DNA of 64,000 bases. It comes from Bradyrhizobium sp. Ghvi. GTDB taxonomy: Bacteria > Pseudomonadota > Alphaproteobacteria > Rhizobiales > Xanthobacteraceae. Positions 1-8,056 of this stretch are shown here, one piece after another. Where the stretch lies: contig NZ_FOVU01000005.1 of NCBI RefSeq assembly GCF_900115265.1, positions 737,311 through 801,310 on the forward strand, given 5' to 3'. The notes under the pieces are model-generated. The model saw only the letters and a program-made list of their open reading frames with translations. It did not search any database and was not told the DNA's origin. The position numbers and the translations under genes were made by a program. Numbering within the stretch: the stretch's first letter is position 1; each line of letters starts with the position of its first letter.

Positions 1-1
1 G

Positions 2-61
2 CCGCGTACCACGACGCTGGAGGGCCTGTCCTGGCACGCGGCGCAGACCTTTGAGACGTGA
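2..61 (+). CDS. 3' end of an unidentified upstream gene
   Basis: One frame stays open from the window edge to a TGA at 59-61, giving a C-terminus that ends SWHAAQTFET. The stop lies just ahead of the dehydrogenase start at 73, as expected for an operon partner. A second frame closes at 52-54. Only about 19 residues are visible, so no function can be assigned. Confidence 0.3.
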   Translation, partial: PRTTTLEGLSWHAAQTFET

Positions 62-72
62 GGATATCTGAC

Positions 73-960
73 ATGATCGACATCGGCTTCATCGGACTTG
101 GCACCATGGGACGGCCGATGGCCGGCCATCTCCTGGCAGCAGGCCATCGCGTGCTCCTGCACGACGTCGCGCCGGTCGCGCCGGAACTCATTGCGGCCGG
201 GGGCGTCGCCTGCAAATCGGCCAAGGAGGTCGCTGAAGAGGCGGATGCCGTCATCGTCATGGTGCCTGACACCCCGCATGTCGAGGCCGTGTTGTTCGCC
301 AAGGACGGTGTCGCCAGTGGCATCTCCAAGGGCAAGATCGTGGTCGACATGAGCTCGATCTCACCGCTCGCGACCAAGGAGTTTGCAAAGAAGATCGAGG
401 CGCTCGGCGCGGATTATCTCGATGCCCCGGTGTCGGGCGGCGAGGTCGGCGCCAAGGCGGCGAGCCTCACCATCATGGTCGGCGGTCCCGAGCGGGCCTT
501 CGGCACCATGAAGCCGGTCTTCGACAAGATGGGCAAGAACGTCACGCATGTGGGTGCCAATGGCGACGGCCAGACCACGAAGGTCGCCAACCAGATCATC
601 GTCGCGCTGACGATCGAGGCGGTGAGCGAGGCGTTGCTGTTCGCATCCAAGGCGGGTGCGAACCCCGCGCTGGTGCGCAAGGCGCTGATGGGCGGTTTTG
701 CCTCGTCGCGGATTCTCGAGGTGCATGGCGAGCGCATGGTGAAGCGCAATTTCGATCCCGGCTTTCGCATCGAGCTGCACCAGAAGGATCTTAACCTTGC
801 GCTCGAGGGGGCGCGTGCGCTCGGTCTGTCGCTGCCAAGTACCGCGGTGGCGCAGCAATTGTTCTCCTCCTGCACCGCGCATGGCGGCAAGGGCTGGGAT
901 CATTCGGCAATGGTGCGGGCGCTGGAACTGATGGCTGGGCACGAGATCGCTGGAGCCTGA
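73..960 (+). CDS. NAD(P)-dependent beta-hydroxyacid dehydrogenase (2-hydroxy-3-oxopropionate reductase type)
   Basis: A cytoplasmic oxidoreductase of 295 aa in the GarR/GlxR/3-hydroxyisobutyrate dehydrogenase family, which interconverts beta-hydroxyacids and their semialdehydes, for example tartronate semialdehyde and glycerate. The N-terminal Rossmann motif GFIGLGTMG is at residues 5-13, the DAPVSGG substrate loop at 117-123, and the catalytic lysine is K170 in GQTTKVANQ. Length and motif order match the family. The ATG at 73 is preferred over a GTG at 58 because GTGAGGA at 58-64 is then a well-spaced ribosome site. It follows the end of another gene closely and probably shares its operon. 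The exact substrate cannot be read from sequence. The split TPP decarboxylase and 2-hydroxyacid dehydrogenase nearby suggest C3-C4 oxoacid metabolism. Confidence 0.88.
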   Translation: MIDIGFIGLGTMGRPMAGHLLAAGHRVLLHDVAPVAPELIAAGGVACKSAKEVAEEADAVIVMVPDTPHVEAVLFAKDGVASGISKGKIVVDMSSISPLATKEFAKKIEALGADYLDAPVSGGEVGAKAASLTIMVGGPERAFGTMKPVFDKMGKNVTHVGANGDGQTTKVANQIIVALTIEAVSEALLFASKAGANPALVRKALMGGFASSRILEVHGERMVKRNFDPGFRIELHQKDLNLALEGARALGLSLPSTAVAQQLFSSCTAHGGKGWDHSAMVRALELMAGHEIAGA

Positions 961-979
961 ACTGTTACGCGGTAACAGT
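961..979. promoter_or_regulatory. Perfect 8-bp palindrome directly after the dehydrogenase stop
   Basis: ACTGTTAC-GCG-GTAACAGT starts at the base after the TGA. It could be a small terminator hairpin, although no T-run follows. It could also be an operator for the small secreted-protein gene about 95 bp downstream. The half-site TGTTAC resembles the GntR (LacI-family) operator half-site of E. coli. Function unproven. Confidence 0.4.
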
Positions 980-1073
980 CGCCCGTTTGACGCGTGTTTC
1001 ATCGCCCTGGAACCGGAACAATGCTCCGGTCCCGCGGTTGATGACGCACAACAATCACTGGAGACATCAGGTC

Positions 1074-1457
1074 ATGAAAACCCGTCTTGCGATTACGTTG
1101 GCTGCTGCGTCGCTGCTGGCGTCGAGCGCAGCCTTTGCCCAGTCGACGACCGCCGAGGGCGCCGCGAACGGTGCGCGCGCGGGCGGTGATATCGGCGGCC
1201 CGGTTGGCGCGATGGTCGGCGGCACCGTGGGTGCGGCGGTTGGCGCCGGACTTGAAATTCCGAATGCGATCTTGGGCGGAATCCCGCGTGATGATTCCGT
1301 CGTGGTTCACGAGCGCGTCGTCGTCGGCGAGCCGCTGCCGCCGACCGTGGTCTTGCGGCCCGTGCCTAACTACACCCAGTATCGCTATGCGGTTGTGAAC
1401 GATCGCCGTGTGATCGTCGAGCCGCGCACGCGCCGGGTGATCAAGATCATCGACTGA
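1074..1457 (+). CDS. Small secreted glycine-zipper protein, DUF1236-like
   Basis: A protein of 127 aa with a clear Sec signal peptide (MKTRLAITLAAASLLASSAAFAQ, cleavage after about residue 23). A glycine/alanine-rich stretch follows at about 30-65 with spacing like a glycine zipper (GGPVGAMVGGTVGAAVGAG). The C-terminal segment at about 80-127 holds YRYAVVNDRRVIVEPRTRRVIKII, resembling the DUF1236-type tail common in exported Bradyrhizobium proteins. The ATG at 1074 is chosen because the signal peptide begins there; the frame extends upstream without a better start. It is probably an envelope-associated protein of unknown role. It is separated from the gene before it by a palindrome and followed by a strong terminator. 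Confidence 0.75.
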   Translation: MKTRLAITLAAASLLASSAAFAQSTTAEGAANGARAGGDIGGPVGAMVGGTVGAAVGAGLEIPNAILGGIPRDDSVVVHERVVVGEPLPPTVVLRPVPNYTQYRYAVVNDRRVIVEPRTRRVIKIID

Positions 1458-1483
1458 TCGGCGCGTAAGGCGAATTGAATATG

Positions 1484-1512
1484 GGCCCCGCAGAGCGACG
1501 CTCTGCGGGGCC
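1484..1512. terminator. Bidirectional terminator hairpin
   Basis: A 13-bp perfect stem (GGCCCCGCAGAGC at 1484-1496 paired with 1500-1512) with a 3-nt loop lies between two convergent genes, the secreted protein (+) and the TPP enzyme subunit (-). No long T-run is present on either side. Position and stem strength support a shared terminator. Confidence 0.8.
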
Positions 1513-1533
1513 TCTGTCGTCCATGTGAGGATG

Positions 1534-2130
1534 TCAGAGCGGTTCGCGCACGCCGAGGCCGTGCATAAAGCGCTCGCGGATCTGCACCGGATCCCGGCGG
1601 GTGGTGCCGACGCCGGGCTTGTCGTCGATGCGCAGCGCGATCAGGCTGGGTTCGTCGGCCGACATGGCTTCGTCGACCAGCCGTTCGAAATCCTCCTCGT
1701 CCGCGGCCCAGGCGCTGTTGGTGAGTCCCGAGCCCAAGGCGATCGCGACGAGATCGGCGACGCCAGCTGCGGGCGTCGGCTGCGCGCCGGTGATCTGGTA
1801 GATGCCGTTGTCCATCACGATCATGATCAGGTTCTTCGGCTTCAACGCCGCGATGGTCGAGAGCGCGCCGAGCTGCATCAGCAGCGAGCCGTCCCCCTCC
1901 AGCGCGAAGACGCGCCGGTCGGGCTGCGCCAGCGCGACGCCCAGCGCGATCGGGAAAGCGAGGCCCATGCTGCCCAGCATGTAGAAATTCTGCGGGCGAT
2001 GGCCGGCGGCCCATAGGTCGAAATTGGTGTTGCCGATGCCGCCGATCACCGCTTCCTCGTGCTTGAGCTTCGCGATCAGGCGCGAGGTCACGTCGAAGCG
2101 GTTCATCACTTTGGTGTTGCGCGTGGTCAT
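1534..2130 (-). CDS. TPP-dependent decarboxylase, C-terminal (beta) subunit, sulfopyruvate/phosphonopyruvate decarboxylase type
   Basis: A protein of 198 aa corresponding to the C-terminal, cofactor-binding domain of TPP enzymes. The TPP/Mg motif runs from GDG at 79-81 to N108 in MDNG. In the ComDE (sulfopyruvate decarboxylase) and phosphonopyruvate decarboxylase group this half pairs with a separate N-terminal half, and such a half is encoded just upstream at 2138-2704. The two genes are 7 bp apart, so they are co-translated and presumably form one enzyme that decarboxylates a 3-substituted pyruvate or a related 2-oxoacid. The substrate is not determined. Nothing nearby is a sulfolactate- or phosphonate-specific enzyme, so the ComE name indicates family only. 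Confidence 0.8.
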   Translation of the reverse strand: MTTRNTKVMNRFDVTSRLIAKLKHEEAVIGGIGNTNFDLWAAGHRPQNFYMLGSMGLAFPIALGVALAQPDRRVFALEGDGSLLMQLGALSTIAALKPKNLIMIVMDNGIYQITGAQPTPAAGVADLVAIALGSGLTNSAWAADEEDFERLVDEAMSADEPSLIALRIDDKPGVGTTRRDPVQIRERFMHGLGVREPL

Positions 2131-2137
2131 GACCGGC

Positions 2138-2704
2138 TCACTTGTCGAAGACCTTGCCGCCCGTGAGCAGCGGGTTGAGGATCAGCGCTACCGGCGCCTG
2201 GGTGGTGACGGCCTGCTTGATCGAGCGGTCGGCGATGAATTCGAGCTCGTCGAGCCGGGTGATGGTGTGGTGCTCGATCGCGAGCGAATCCAGCACCGGA
2301 CGCATCGTACGGCAGACCAGCGACTGGCCGTAATTGAACTCGCCGAGCGTGCCGCGCTCGGAAACGAACATGATCAGCGGAATCTGGTAGGGCACGGCCA
2401 GCGAGGCGAGCGTGTTGGCGAGCGTGGCAAAGCCGGAGGTTTGCATCAGCACCGCGCCGCGCCGTCCGCCCATCCAGGCACCGGAGACGATGCCGACGGC
2501 CTCTTCCTCGCGCGCGGTGGCAAAGGTCGTGAAGAAGGAATCGGCGTGCAAACTCTTGATCAGCGGCGTCAACACGCGGTCGGGCACGTAAGGGATCAGG
2601 CTGATGTCGTTCCGCTTCAGGGTCTGCAGGACGATGCCATGCCAGCTTTTGTCGCCGGACCCCGGTCCCGCCTGGGACGAGGGCTGCTGTTCCGCCACCG
2701 CCAT
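2138..2704 (-). CDS. TPP-dependent decarboxylase, N-terminal (alpha) subunit, ComD-like
   Basis: A protein of 188 aa matching the pyrimidine-binding N-terminal domain of TPP enzymes. The segment FATAREEEAVGI contains the glutamate expected to activate the TPP aminopyrimidine, followed by SGAWMGGRRGAVLMQTSG, a typical pattern of this domain. The ATG at 2704 is chosen because it has a good upstream AAGGGAG site; an earlier in-frame start adds a low-complexity tail. It is the partner of the beta subunit immediately downstream. The gene is divergent from the D-2-hydroxyacid dehydrogenase at 2946, with a 241-bp shared control region. Confidence 0.8.
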   Translation of the reverse strand: MAVAEQQPSSQAGPGSGDKSWHGIVLQTLKRNDISLIPYVPDRVLTPLIKSLHADSFFTTFATAREEEAVGIVSGAWMGGRRGAVLMQTSGFATLANTLASLAVPYQIPLIMFVSERGTLGEFNYGQSLVCRTMRPVLDSLAIEHHTITRLDELEFIADRSIKQAVTTQAPVALILNPLLTGGKVFDK

Positions 2705-2763
2705 CGTTTTCTCCCTTCGGCCGCGTATGCTTCTTGTTGGTCCGTCGCGGCGGTCTGCCGAAC

Positions 2764-2788
2764 TTGACGGAGCGGGCGGGATTGTCAA
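2764..2788. promoter_or_regulatory. Candidate operator between divergent TPP enzyme and hydroxyacid dehydrogenase genes
   Basis: The inverted repeat TTGAC-N15-GTCAA lies in the 241-bp divergent region. Its right arm read on the minus strand is TTGACA, a plausible -35 box for the TPP genes, but the matching -10 is poor. A weak call based on symmetry and position. Confidence 0.3.
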
Positions 2789-2945
2789 CATGTCCGGGCC
2801 GGTACCGTGATCTGCGCAAGATCGCCTGCCGTGGCCAGCACCGCCATGTCATAAGCGGGATAACGAGAAACGGGAGGGACGCTAGGGGACGAGCGCACAT
2901 GGCGCTGACCTTGCGGGTCTCCGTGAGAGAGACGGAAGGGTCCTG

Positions 2946-3995
2946 ATGTCGGTCAACAGCAAGCGCGTCTTCTACGTCAAATACCTGGCCAACCCTGTTT
3001 ATATCGACATCCTGAAGGCCCGGCCCGACGTCCGGCTCGACCGCATCGAGAATGAGAGCCCCGAGGATTTCTACGCCCCCATCCTGAGCGCGGCGCATGT
3101 CTACCAGATTGGCGCCGCGCGCGACGAGCTGGCGCCGCATTTCCATATCGATGCCGCCTTCCTAAAGCGCGCGCCGAACCTGCTGCTGGTCTCCAGCAAC
3201 GGCGCGGGTTTCGATCCGGTCGACGTCGAAGCCTGCACCGATGCGGGCGTGCTGGTCGTGAACCAGTCCGGCGGCAATGCCCATTCCGTCGCCGAGCACG
3301 CGCTGGCGATGATGCTGACCTTGTCCAAGCGCATCATCCAGTCCGACCGCAAGCTGCGCCGCGAGTCCAACGTCAACCGCAACGAGCTGATCGGCAACGA
3401 GGTCGAGCACAAGACCGTCGGCATCGTTGGCCTCGGCAATGTCGGCCGCCGCATCGCCGCGCTGTGCAAGGGCCTGCTCGGCATGAAAGTACTGGCTTAC
3501 GATCCTTATCTCACGGCCGAGGTGATGGCCGAGCGCGGCGCCGAGAAGGTCGAGCTCGACGAGCTCCTGCGCCGCGCCGATTTCGTCTCGATCTCCTGTC
3601 CGCTCAACAAGGGCAGCCGCAACATGATCAGCGTGCGCGAGTTCGGCCTGATGCAGCCGCACGCCTATTTCATCACCACCGCACGCGGGTTCATCCATGA
3701 TGAGGATGCGCTGTTGCAGGCGCTACGCGACAAACGAATCGCCGGTGCAGGTCTCGATGTCTGGTCCAAGGAGCCGCCGCCGCCGGAGCATCCGTTGCTT
3801 CAGTTCGACAACGTGCTGGCGAGCCCGCACACCGCCGGCGTGACAGTCGAGGCGCGCCAGAACATGGGCCGCATCGCTGCCGAGCAGGTGCTGGAGACGC
3901 TCGACGGCAAGCGCCCGCCGCGCATCATCAATCCCGAGGTCTGGCCCGTTTATGCCGAGCGCTTCAAGCACGCGTTTGGCGTCACGCCGGGGTAG
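2946..3995 (+). CDS. D-isomer-specific 2-hydroxyacid dehydrogenase
   Basis: A protein of 349 aa, NAD(P)-dependent, reducing a 2-oxoacid to a D-2-hydroxyacid or the reverse in the cytoplasm. The nucleotide-binding motif VGIVGLGNVGRR lies around 158-169. The catalytic set is visible: R247 in TARG, E276 in SKEP and H295 in SPHTAG. The order and spacing are canonical for the phosphoglycerate/glyoxylate reductase superfamily. The gene is divergent from the split TPP decarboxylase, so the two may handle the same 2-oxoacid by reduction and decarboxylation. The substrate is not assignable from sequence. Confidence 0.87.
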   Translation: MSVNSKRVFYVKYLANPVYIDILKARPDVRLDRIENESPEDFYAPILSAAHVYQIGAARDELAPHFHIDAAFLKRAPNLLLVSSNGAGFDPVDVEACTDAGVLVVNQSGGNAHSVAEHALAMMLTLSKRIIQSDRKLRRESNVNRNELIGNEVEHKTVGIVGLGNVGRRIAALCKGLLGMKVLAYDPYLTAEVMAERGAEKVELDELLRRADFVSISCPLNKGSRNMISVREFGLMQPHAYFITTARGFIHDEDALLQALRDKRIAGAGLDVWSKEPPPPEHPLLQFDNVLASPHTAGVTVEARQNMGRIAAEQVLETLDGKRPPRIINPEVWPVYAERFKHAFGVTPG

Positions 3996-4215
3996 GGCGC
4001 GCGCGGAGTGATCGCGCTCCGATCGTTGGTTACGGGGACGAAAACAGAATGCGGCGGATTTTACCGATGACGTGAGTGAACGCGTATGACTTCTTAGGCG
4101 GGTCGCCGCCTGAATGGGCTTCGGGAACCTTGCCGGGCTTTGATCCGCGTCAAAATCTCTCTCCCTTCGCTGCTCTAAATGGGGCTAGAGTGCTGCCGGT
4201 CCAGCAGGAGGTCCC

Positions 4216-4428
4216 ATGTCAACTTATGTCGTCAGGTTCATGAAGGACGTGCTTGGCGAGTACGGCCGTCAGTGCGAGGTCTGCCAAGGCACGCTTGAGA
4301 TCGACGCGGCCGACGAGGACGAGGCTACGGAACGGGCGAAAGCAAAATTCTGCGAGGACCAGGCGTTGCATCACTGGTCCCTGCATGCCGATCGCATCCA
4401 CGTCAGACCGGCTGACTTTCCTTCGTGA
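4216..4428 (+). CDS. Small acidic hypothetical protein
   Basis: A protein of 70 aa preceded by a strong AGGAGGT ribosome site. It has two cysteines in CEVC (residues about 19-22) and a third near residue 44, a run of acidic residues (about 29-37) and no signal peptide or membrane segment. No family recognised. It ends 3 bp from the convergent acetyltransferase stop, so the two reading frames fit tightly and both are probably real. The 220-bp region upstream shows no other coding potential. Confidence 0.65.
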   Translation: MSTYVVRFMKDVLGEYGRQCEVCQGTLEIDAADEDEATERAKAKFCEDQALHHWSLHADRIHVRPADFPS

Positions 4429-4431
4429 AAC

Positions 4432-5007
4432 TTATCGGCCCGGTGCGGTGACAGGCGGCGGCGCCGTGGCGCCGGTGCCGAGCGAGCGCTGCACCATGGC
4501 GGTATCCGACCAGCGGCCGTGCCGATAGGCTACGCCGCAGAGCAGGCCGACGCGCGCAAATCCAAACTTCTCATGCAGCGCCAGCGAGGGCGCGTTGTCG
4601 GCATCGATATAGCCGATCATCTGTCGGAAGCCGGCCGCCGCACAGGCATCGATCAGCTGCTGGAGCAGCAGCCGCCCGACACCGCGGCCGAGATGCTCGT
4701 GGTGGACATAGATCGAGTGCTTGGCCGTGTAGCGATAGGCCGGGCGCTTGCGAAACAGCACCGCATAGGCATAGCCGATGACCTCGCCGCGACAGGTCGC
4801 GACCAAATGCGGCAGGCGGGTCTGCTTCAGATTCTTGCGCCGGTCGCGCAGATCGTCGGGTTCCGGTGCGCCGGTTCCCTCGACGTCGCGGGGCACGCCG
4901 TTGCGGACGTGATGCCGGTAGATCGCCAGCATGGCCTCGACATCGCTCTCGCGTGAGGCGCGGACCAGCACCGGTTCGTCGCTTGCGCGCACAGCTGTTT
5001 CGTTCAT
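4432..5007 (-). CDS. GNAT-family N-acetyltransferase (phosphinothricin acetyltransferase-like)
   Basis: A protein of 191 aa with the GNAT fold. The acetyl-CoA-binding motif A is around HLGRGVGRLLLQQLI (about residues 109-123). Motif B follows in YIDADNAPSLALHEKFGFARVGLL, with the HEKFGF signature typical of the Pat/Bar branch. It transfers acetyl from acetyl-CoA to a primary amine; the natural substrate in soil bacteria is often an amino-acid analogue or amine. The start is 6 bp after the stop of the upstream Orn/Lys/Arg decarboxylase, so the two are co-translated. That supports, by inference, acetylation of the amine made by the decarboxylase or of a related compound. The ATG at 5007 is preferred to a GTG at 5013. 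Confidence 0.85.
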   Translation of the reverse strand: MNETAVRASDEPVLVRASRESDVEAMLAIYRHHVRNGVPRDVEGTGAPEPDDLRDRRKNLKQTRLPHLVATCRGEVIGYAYAVLFRKRPAYRYTAKHSIYVHHEHLGRGVGRLLLQQLIDACAAAGFRQMIGYIDADNAPSLALHEKFGFARVGLLCGVAYRHGRWSDTAMVQRSLGTGATAPPPVTAPGR

Positions 5008-5013
5008 CGGCAC

Positions 5014-7371
5014 CTACTCGGCAACGACGTAGGTATAGAGCCCGATCCGCCCCTGCGCATCGACCTCCCTGTAGACCCCCTGGATTTCCACATCGAAGCC
5101 CGGGAATGTATTGAAGCAGGTCTCGAACATCTTGAGGTAATCGATCATCGGCTTGGCCCGTTGCGTCAACCGTTCGCCGGGCACGATGGTGGCGATGCCG
5201 GGCGGATAGACCACGAAGGGCGTGGTGGCAATGCGGCCGGCGATCGCTTCGATCGGCAGATAGTCGACGTCGTTCTTGAACAGGTAGCGCGCGGCATCGC
5301 GCGGCGACATCGCGATCTCAGGCATGTGCTCGGGCATGAATTGCCGCGCCTGGAGACCGCTTACATCGGCGGCGCGAAAGAAGCGATGCATCTCGCCGCA
5401 GAGGTCGCGCAGCCGCACGCCGGCATAGCGCGCCTGCCGCCGCTGATGGAATTCCGGGATGGCGTCGGCGAGCAGCGCGTTATCGTCGTGTAGCTTCTTG
5501 AAGGCGACGAGGCCGGAGATCAGCGTGCCGGCCTTGCTCGCCTCGACCCCGGGGGTGAGCAGGAAAAGCAGGGAGTTGAGGTCGTTCTTCTCGGGGACGA
5601 TGCGGTTTTCGCGCAGATACTGCGCGACCACAGGGGCGGGGATGCCGTGCTCGGCATAGGCGCCGGTCGCGCGGTCGAAGCCGGGGGTGAGCAGCGTCAG
5701 CTTGTTCGGATCGGTCATGGCAAAGCCCTCGGCCATGCCAGGGAAGCCGTGCCAATTGCTGTCGGGGCCGAGCTGCCAGAGCGCCGGATTGGTGGCGAGC
5801 TCGTCGGTCGACAGCGTCTCCCAGGCGACGTTGTGCGCGGCGCCGGGGCGGCTGACATCGGGGATGGCGACACGGTCGGGAACGAAGGGCTCGAAGAACC
5901 AGCGGCGGTCCTCCTTTTGCTCCTTCTCTTCGAATTCCCGGCGCATCGCGCGGATCTTCTTGCGTAGCTCGATCCCGAGCCGGATCGTGTCGTCCCACAG
6001 CACCTCGCCGGATCGGCCTTTCATCATCTGCGCGCCGACATCGAGGGACGCGAACAACGGATAGAAGGGGGACGTTGAGGCGTGCTGCATAAAGCTTTCG
6101 TTGAAGCGGCGATGCTCGACGCGCCGCTTCTGGCCGCGGATGTGGCGATCCTTGATGTGGATCTGCGATGCCTGCGAGAAGCTCGCAAGCTGCTTGTGGG
6201 TCGATTGCGTCGCGATGATGCCTGGCGCTTCCGGCGGAAGGTCGGCAAGGCCCATCGCGAACCGGCCGGCATAGAGCGGGTGGAATTTCATGAAGCCCGC
6301 CCAGGCCTCGTCGAACAGGATGTAGTCGCAGAGATGGCCGATGCGCTTCAAAATCATCTCGGCGCTGTGGATCGAGCCGTCATACGTGCACTGCTCGACC
6401 ACGGCGACGCGGAAAGGCCGCTCCTTGCGCCAGGCATCCTTGTTCGTGACCAGCGGATGATTGCGGATCGCCTCGCGCAAGGCCTTCTCGTCGAGCGCGT
6501 CCCAGCGCATCGGGCCGATCAGTCCCCAGGCGTTGCGGATGGTCGGCACATAGACCGGGATGCCGCCGTTGATCATCAGCGCGCCGTGATGGGCGGCCTT
6601 GTGATTGTTGCGGTCGAACAGCACGAGGTCGCCGTCGGTGACGAGGGCGCCGAGGGCGACCTTGTTCGAGGTCGAGGTGCCGTTGAGCACGAAATAGGTC
6701 TTCTCCGCGCCGAAGATTGCTGCCGCTTCCTTTTGCGCCTTCAGCGCAGGGCCTTCGTGGGTGAGGAGGTCGCCGAGATCGAGTACGGAATTGTCGAGGT
6801 CGTCGCGGAACACGGATTCGCCGAGGTGCTCGACGAAGACCCGACCGATCGGGCTGCGGTTGTAGAACACGCCGCCATTATGGCCCGGACAGGTCCAGAG
6901 CTGGTTGCCTTCCTCGGCATAGTCGACCAGCGCGCCGAAAAACGGCGTCTTCAGCGTCTCGGCATATTGCTTGAGCCGGCTGATCAGGTTCTTGGCAATG
7001 AACGTCGGCGTCTCCTCCGATAGGAAGACATAGCCATCGATGAAGTCGAGCACCTCGACCGGCAGGTCCTCGAACCGCTTGCGCCGGATCAACAGGATGA
7101 TGGGGAAATCGAGGCCGCGGCGCCGCATCAGATTGATCAGCGCCGAGGTCCTGCCCTCGAGCCCCTTCTTGCCCCAGTCCACCACCATGCAGCCGATCGC
7201 GGCATCGGTCTGCACCGCGATCTCGGCGTCCTCCAGCTTGCGGGCCCGCACCACCTCGAAGCCGGAGCGCTGGATCTCCTCGATGATCTGGCTGAAGCGG
7301 AGGCCCTCGAGGTCGTCGGCGTCGAACACCGGTGCGGCGAACAGGAAGTTGAAGCGCTTGAAATAGTCCAT
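5014..7371 (-). CDS. Orn/Lys/Arg decarboxylase (PLP, biodegradative type)
   Basis: A protein of 785 aa, close to the roughly 710-760 aa of AdiA/LdcI/SpeF-type decarboxylases. It has a wing/response-regulator-like N-terminal domain (about 1-130), a PLP domain containing the Schiff-base lysine K393 in ATQSTHKQ, and the C-terminal domain (about 600-785). It removes CO2 from a basic amino acid to give agmatine, cadaverine or putrescine. Which one cannot be decided by eye. The ATG at 7371 begins the conserved N-terminus; an upstream extension in frame is not conserved-looking. It is flanked in the same direction by an Lrp regulator 71 bp upstream and a GNAT acetyltransferase 6 bp downstream, indicating a three-gene operon. 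Confidence 0.9.
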   Translation of the reverse strand: MDYFKRFNFLFAAPVFDADDLEGLRFSQIIEEIQRSGFEVVRARKLEDAEIAVQTDAAIGCMVVDWGKKGLEGRTSALINLMRRRGLDFPIILLIRRKRFEDLPVEVLDFIDGYVFLSEETPTFIAKNLISRLKQYAETLKTPFFGALVDYAEEGNQLWTCPGHNGGVFYNRSPIGRVFVEHLGESVFRDDLDNSVLDLGDLLTHEGPALKAQKEAAAIFGAEKTYFVLNGTSTSNKVALGALVTDGDLVLFDRNNHKAAHHGALMINGGIPVYVPTIRNAWGLIGPMRWDALDEKALREAIRNHPLVTNKDAWRKERPFRVAVVEQCTYDGSIHSAEMILKRIGHLCDYILFDEAWAGFMKFHPLYAGRFAMGLADLPPEAPGIIATQSTHKQLASFSQASQIHIKDRHIRGQKRRVEHRRFNESFMQHASTSPFYPLFASLDVGAQMMKGRSGEVLWDDTIRLGIELRKKIRAMRREFEEKEQKEDRRWFFEPFVPDRVAIPDVSRPGAAHNVAWETLSTDELATNPALWQLGPDSNWHGFPGMAEGFAMTDPNKLTLLTPGFDRATGAYAEHGIPAPVVAQYLRENRIVPEKNDLNSLLFLLTPGVEASKAGTLISGLVAFKKLHDDNALLADAIPEFHQRRQARYAGVRLRDLCGEMHRFFRAADVSGLQARQFMPEHMPEIAMSPRDAARYLFKNDVDYLPIEAIAGRIATTPFVVYPPGIATIVPGERLTQRAKPMIDYLKMFETCFNTFPGFDVEIQGVYREVDAQGRIGLYTYVVAE

Positions 7372-7442
7372 TGTCGATCCCGAATATGCTGGAGATACAG
7401 CTCTCGGCACATTCGATGACAGTTGGATGACAGGGGGCGCCG

Positions 7443-7949
7443 CTACCGCCTTCCTTCGCCGAACACCACCGTCGGCACGGCGCGATTGACCACATCGCGC
7501 AATGCAAAACTCGATTGCACGCGCGCCACGCGCGGCAGGCGCGACAGTTCGGTGCGGTGGATGCGCTCGAAATCCTGGATGTCGCGGGCGAGCACGATCA
7601 GGATGTAGTCGTCGGTGCCCGACATCAGGAAGCAGCGCACGACCGACGGGCACTTCACCACTTCGGCCTCGAACGCCTTCAGCGCCTCGTCGCTCTGACT
7701 CTCCAGCGCAATGCGCACCAGGACCGTCGTATTCAGGCCGAACTGCGCGAGGTCGAGCGCGGCCTGATAAGCCTGGATGTAGCCGTCATCCTCGAGCGCC
7801 TTCTGCCGGCGCGCAAGTGCCGTGCTGGAGAGCCCGACCTTGTTGGCGAGCTCAGTGTGGCTGGCGCGGGCATTGGTCGTGAGTTCCGCGAGAATGGCGA
7901 GATCTTTCCGGTCGAGGGCCAAGGTTTCGTTTCCGGCGTTAAAGGGCAT
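7443..7949 (-). CDS. Lrp/AsnC-family transcriptional regulator
   Basis: A protein of 168 aa from the ATG at 7949 (a GTG at 8000 would add 17 residues). It has an N-terminal winged helix-turn-helix (about 13-60, with ELANKVGLSSTALARRQKALEDDGYI) and a C-terminal RAM/ligand-binding domain with the family pattern FLMSGTDDYILIVLARD. Lrp-type proteins bind amino acids and usually control neighbouring amino-acid genes. This one lies head-to-head with ald and upstream of a basic amino-acid decarboxylase. AldR-like control of ald is plausible, and it may also control the decarboxylase operon. Confidence 0.9.
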   Translation of the reverse strand: MPFNAGNETLALDRKDLAILAELTTNARASHTELANKVGLSSTALARRQKALEDDGYIQAYQAALDLAQFGLNTTVLVRIALESQSDEALKAFEAEVVKCPSVVRCFLMSGTDDYILIVLARDIQDFERIHRTELSRLPRVARVQSSFALRDVVNRAVPTVVFGEGRR

Positions 7950-8056
7950 TTCCGCGCCCGAAACCGGCGCGGGAAGACCAAAGCTAGCGGATATTTGCAC
8001 GAAACCAAACTGGCTGCGCCGCTACGATTACAAAAGTGAATCAAGAGGAGCTGAGG
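7950..8056. promoter_or_regulatory. Divergent promoter region of lrp-type regulator and ald
   Basis: A 107-bp non-coding gap between head-to-head regulator and alanine dehydrogenase genes. It should hold both promoters and the Lrp-type binding sites. No clear -35/-10 pair or palindrome could be picked out by eye. AAGAGGAG at 8043-8050 and GAGG at 8053-8056 precede the ald ATG. Confidence 0.5.

Noticed and set aside
1534..2704. Naming the TPP genes as true sulfopyruvate decarboxylase of coenzyme M synthesis
   Set aside because: Bacterial context lacks other coenzyme M genes; only the family assignment is supported.
3996..4215. Imperfect GGAG...CTCC hairpin after the D-2-hydroxyacid dehydrogenase
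   Set aside because: The stem is only 4 bp and has no T-run, too weak to call as a terminator.
6082..7023. Plus-strand frame of 313 codons opposite the decarboxylase
   Set aside because: Shadow of the decarboxylase, no ribosome site or domain.
7372..7653. N-terminal extension of the decarboxylase up to 7653
   Set aside because: It would run through the Lrp gene in another frame, and the conserved N-terminus begins at MDYFKRF.
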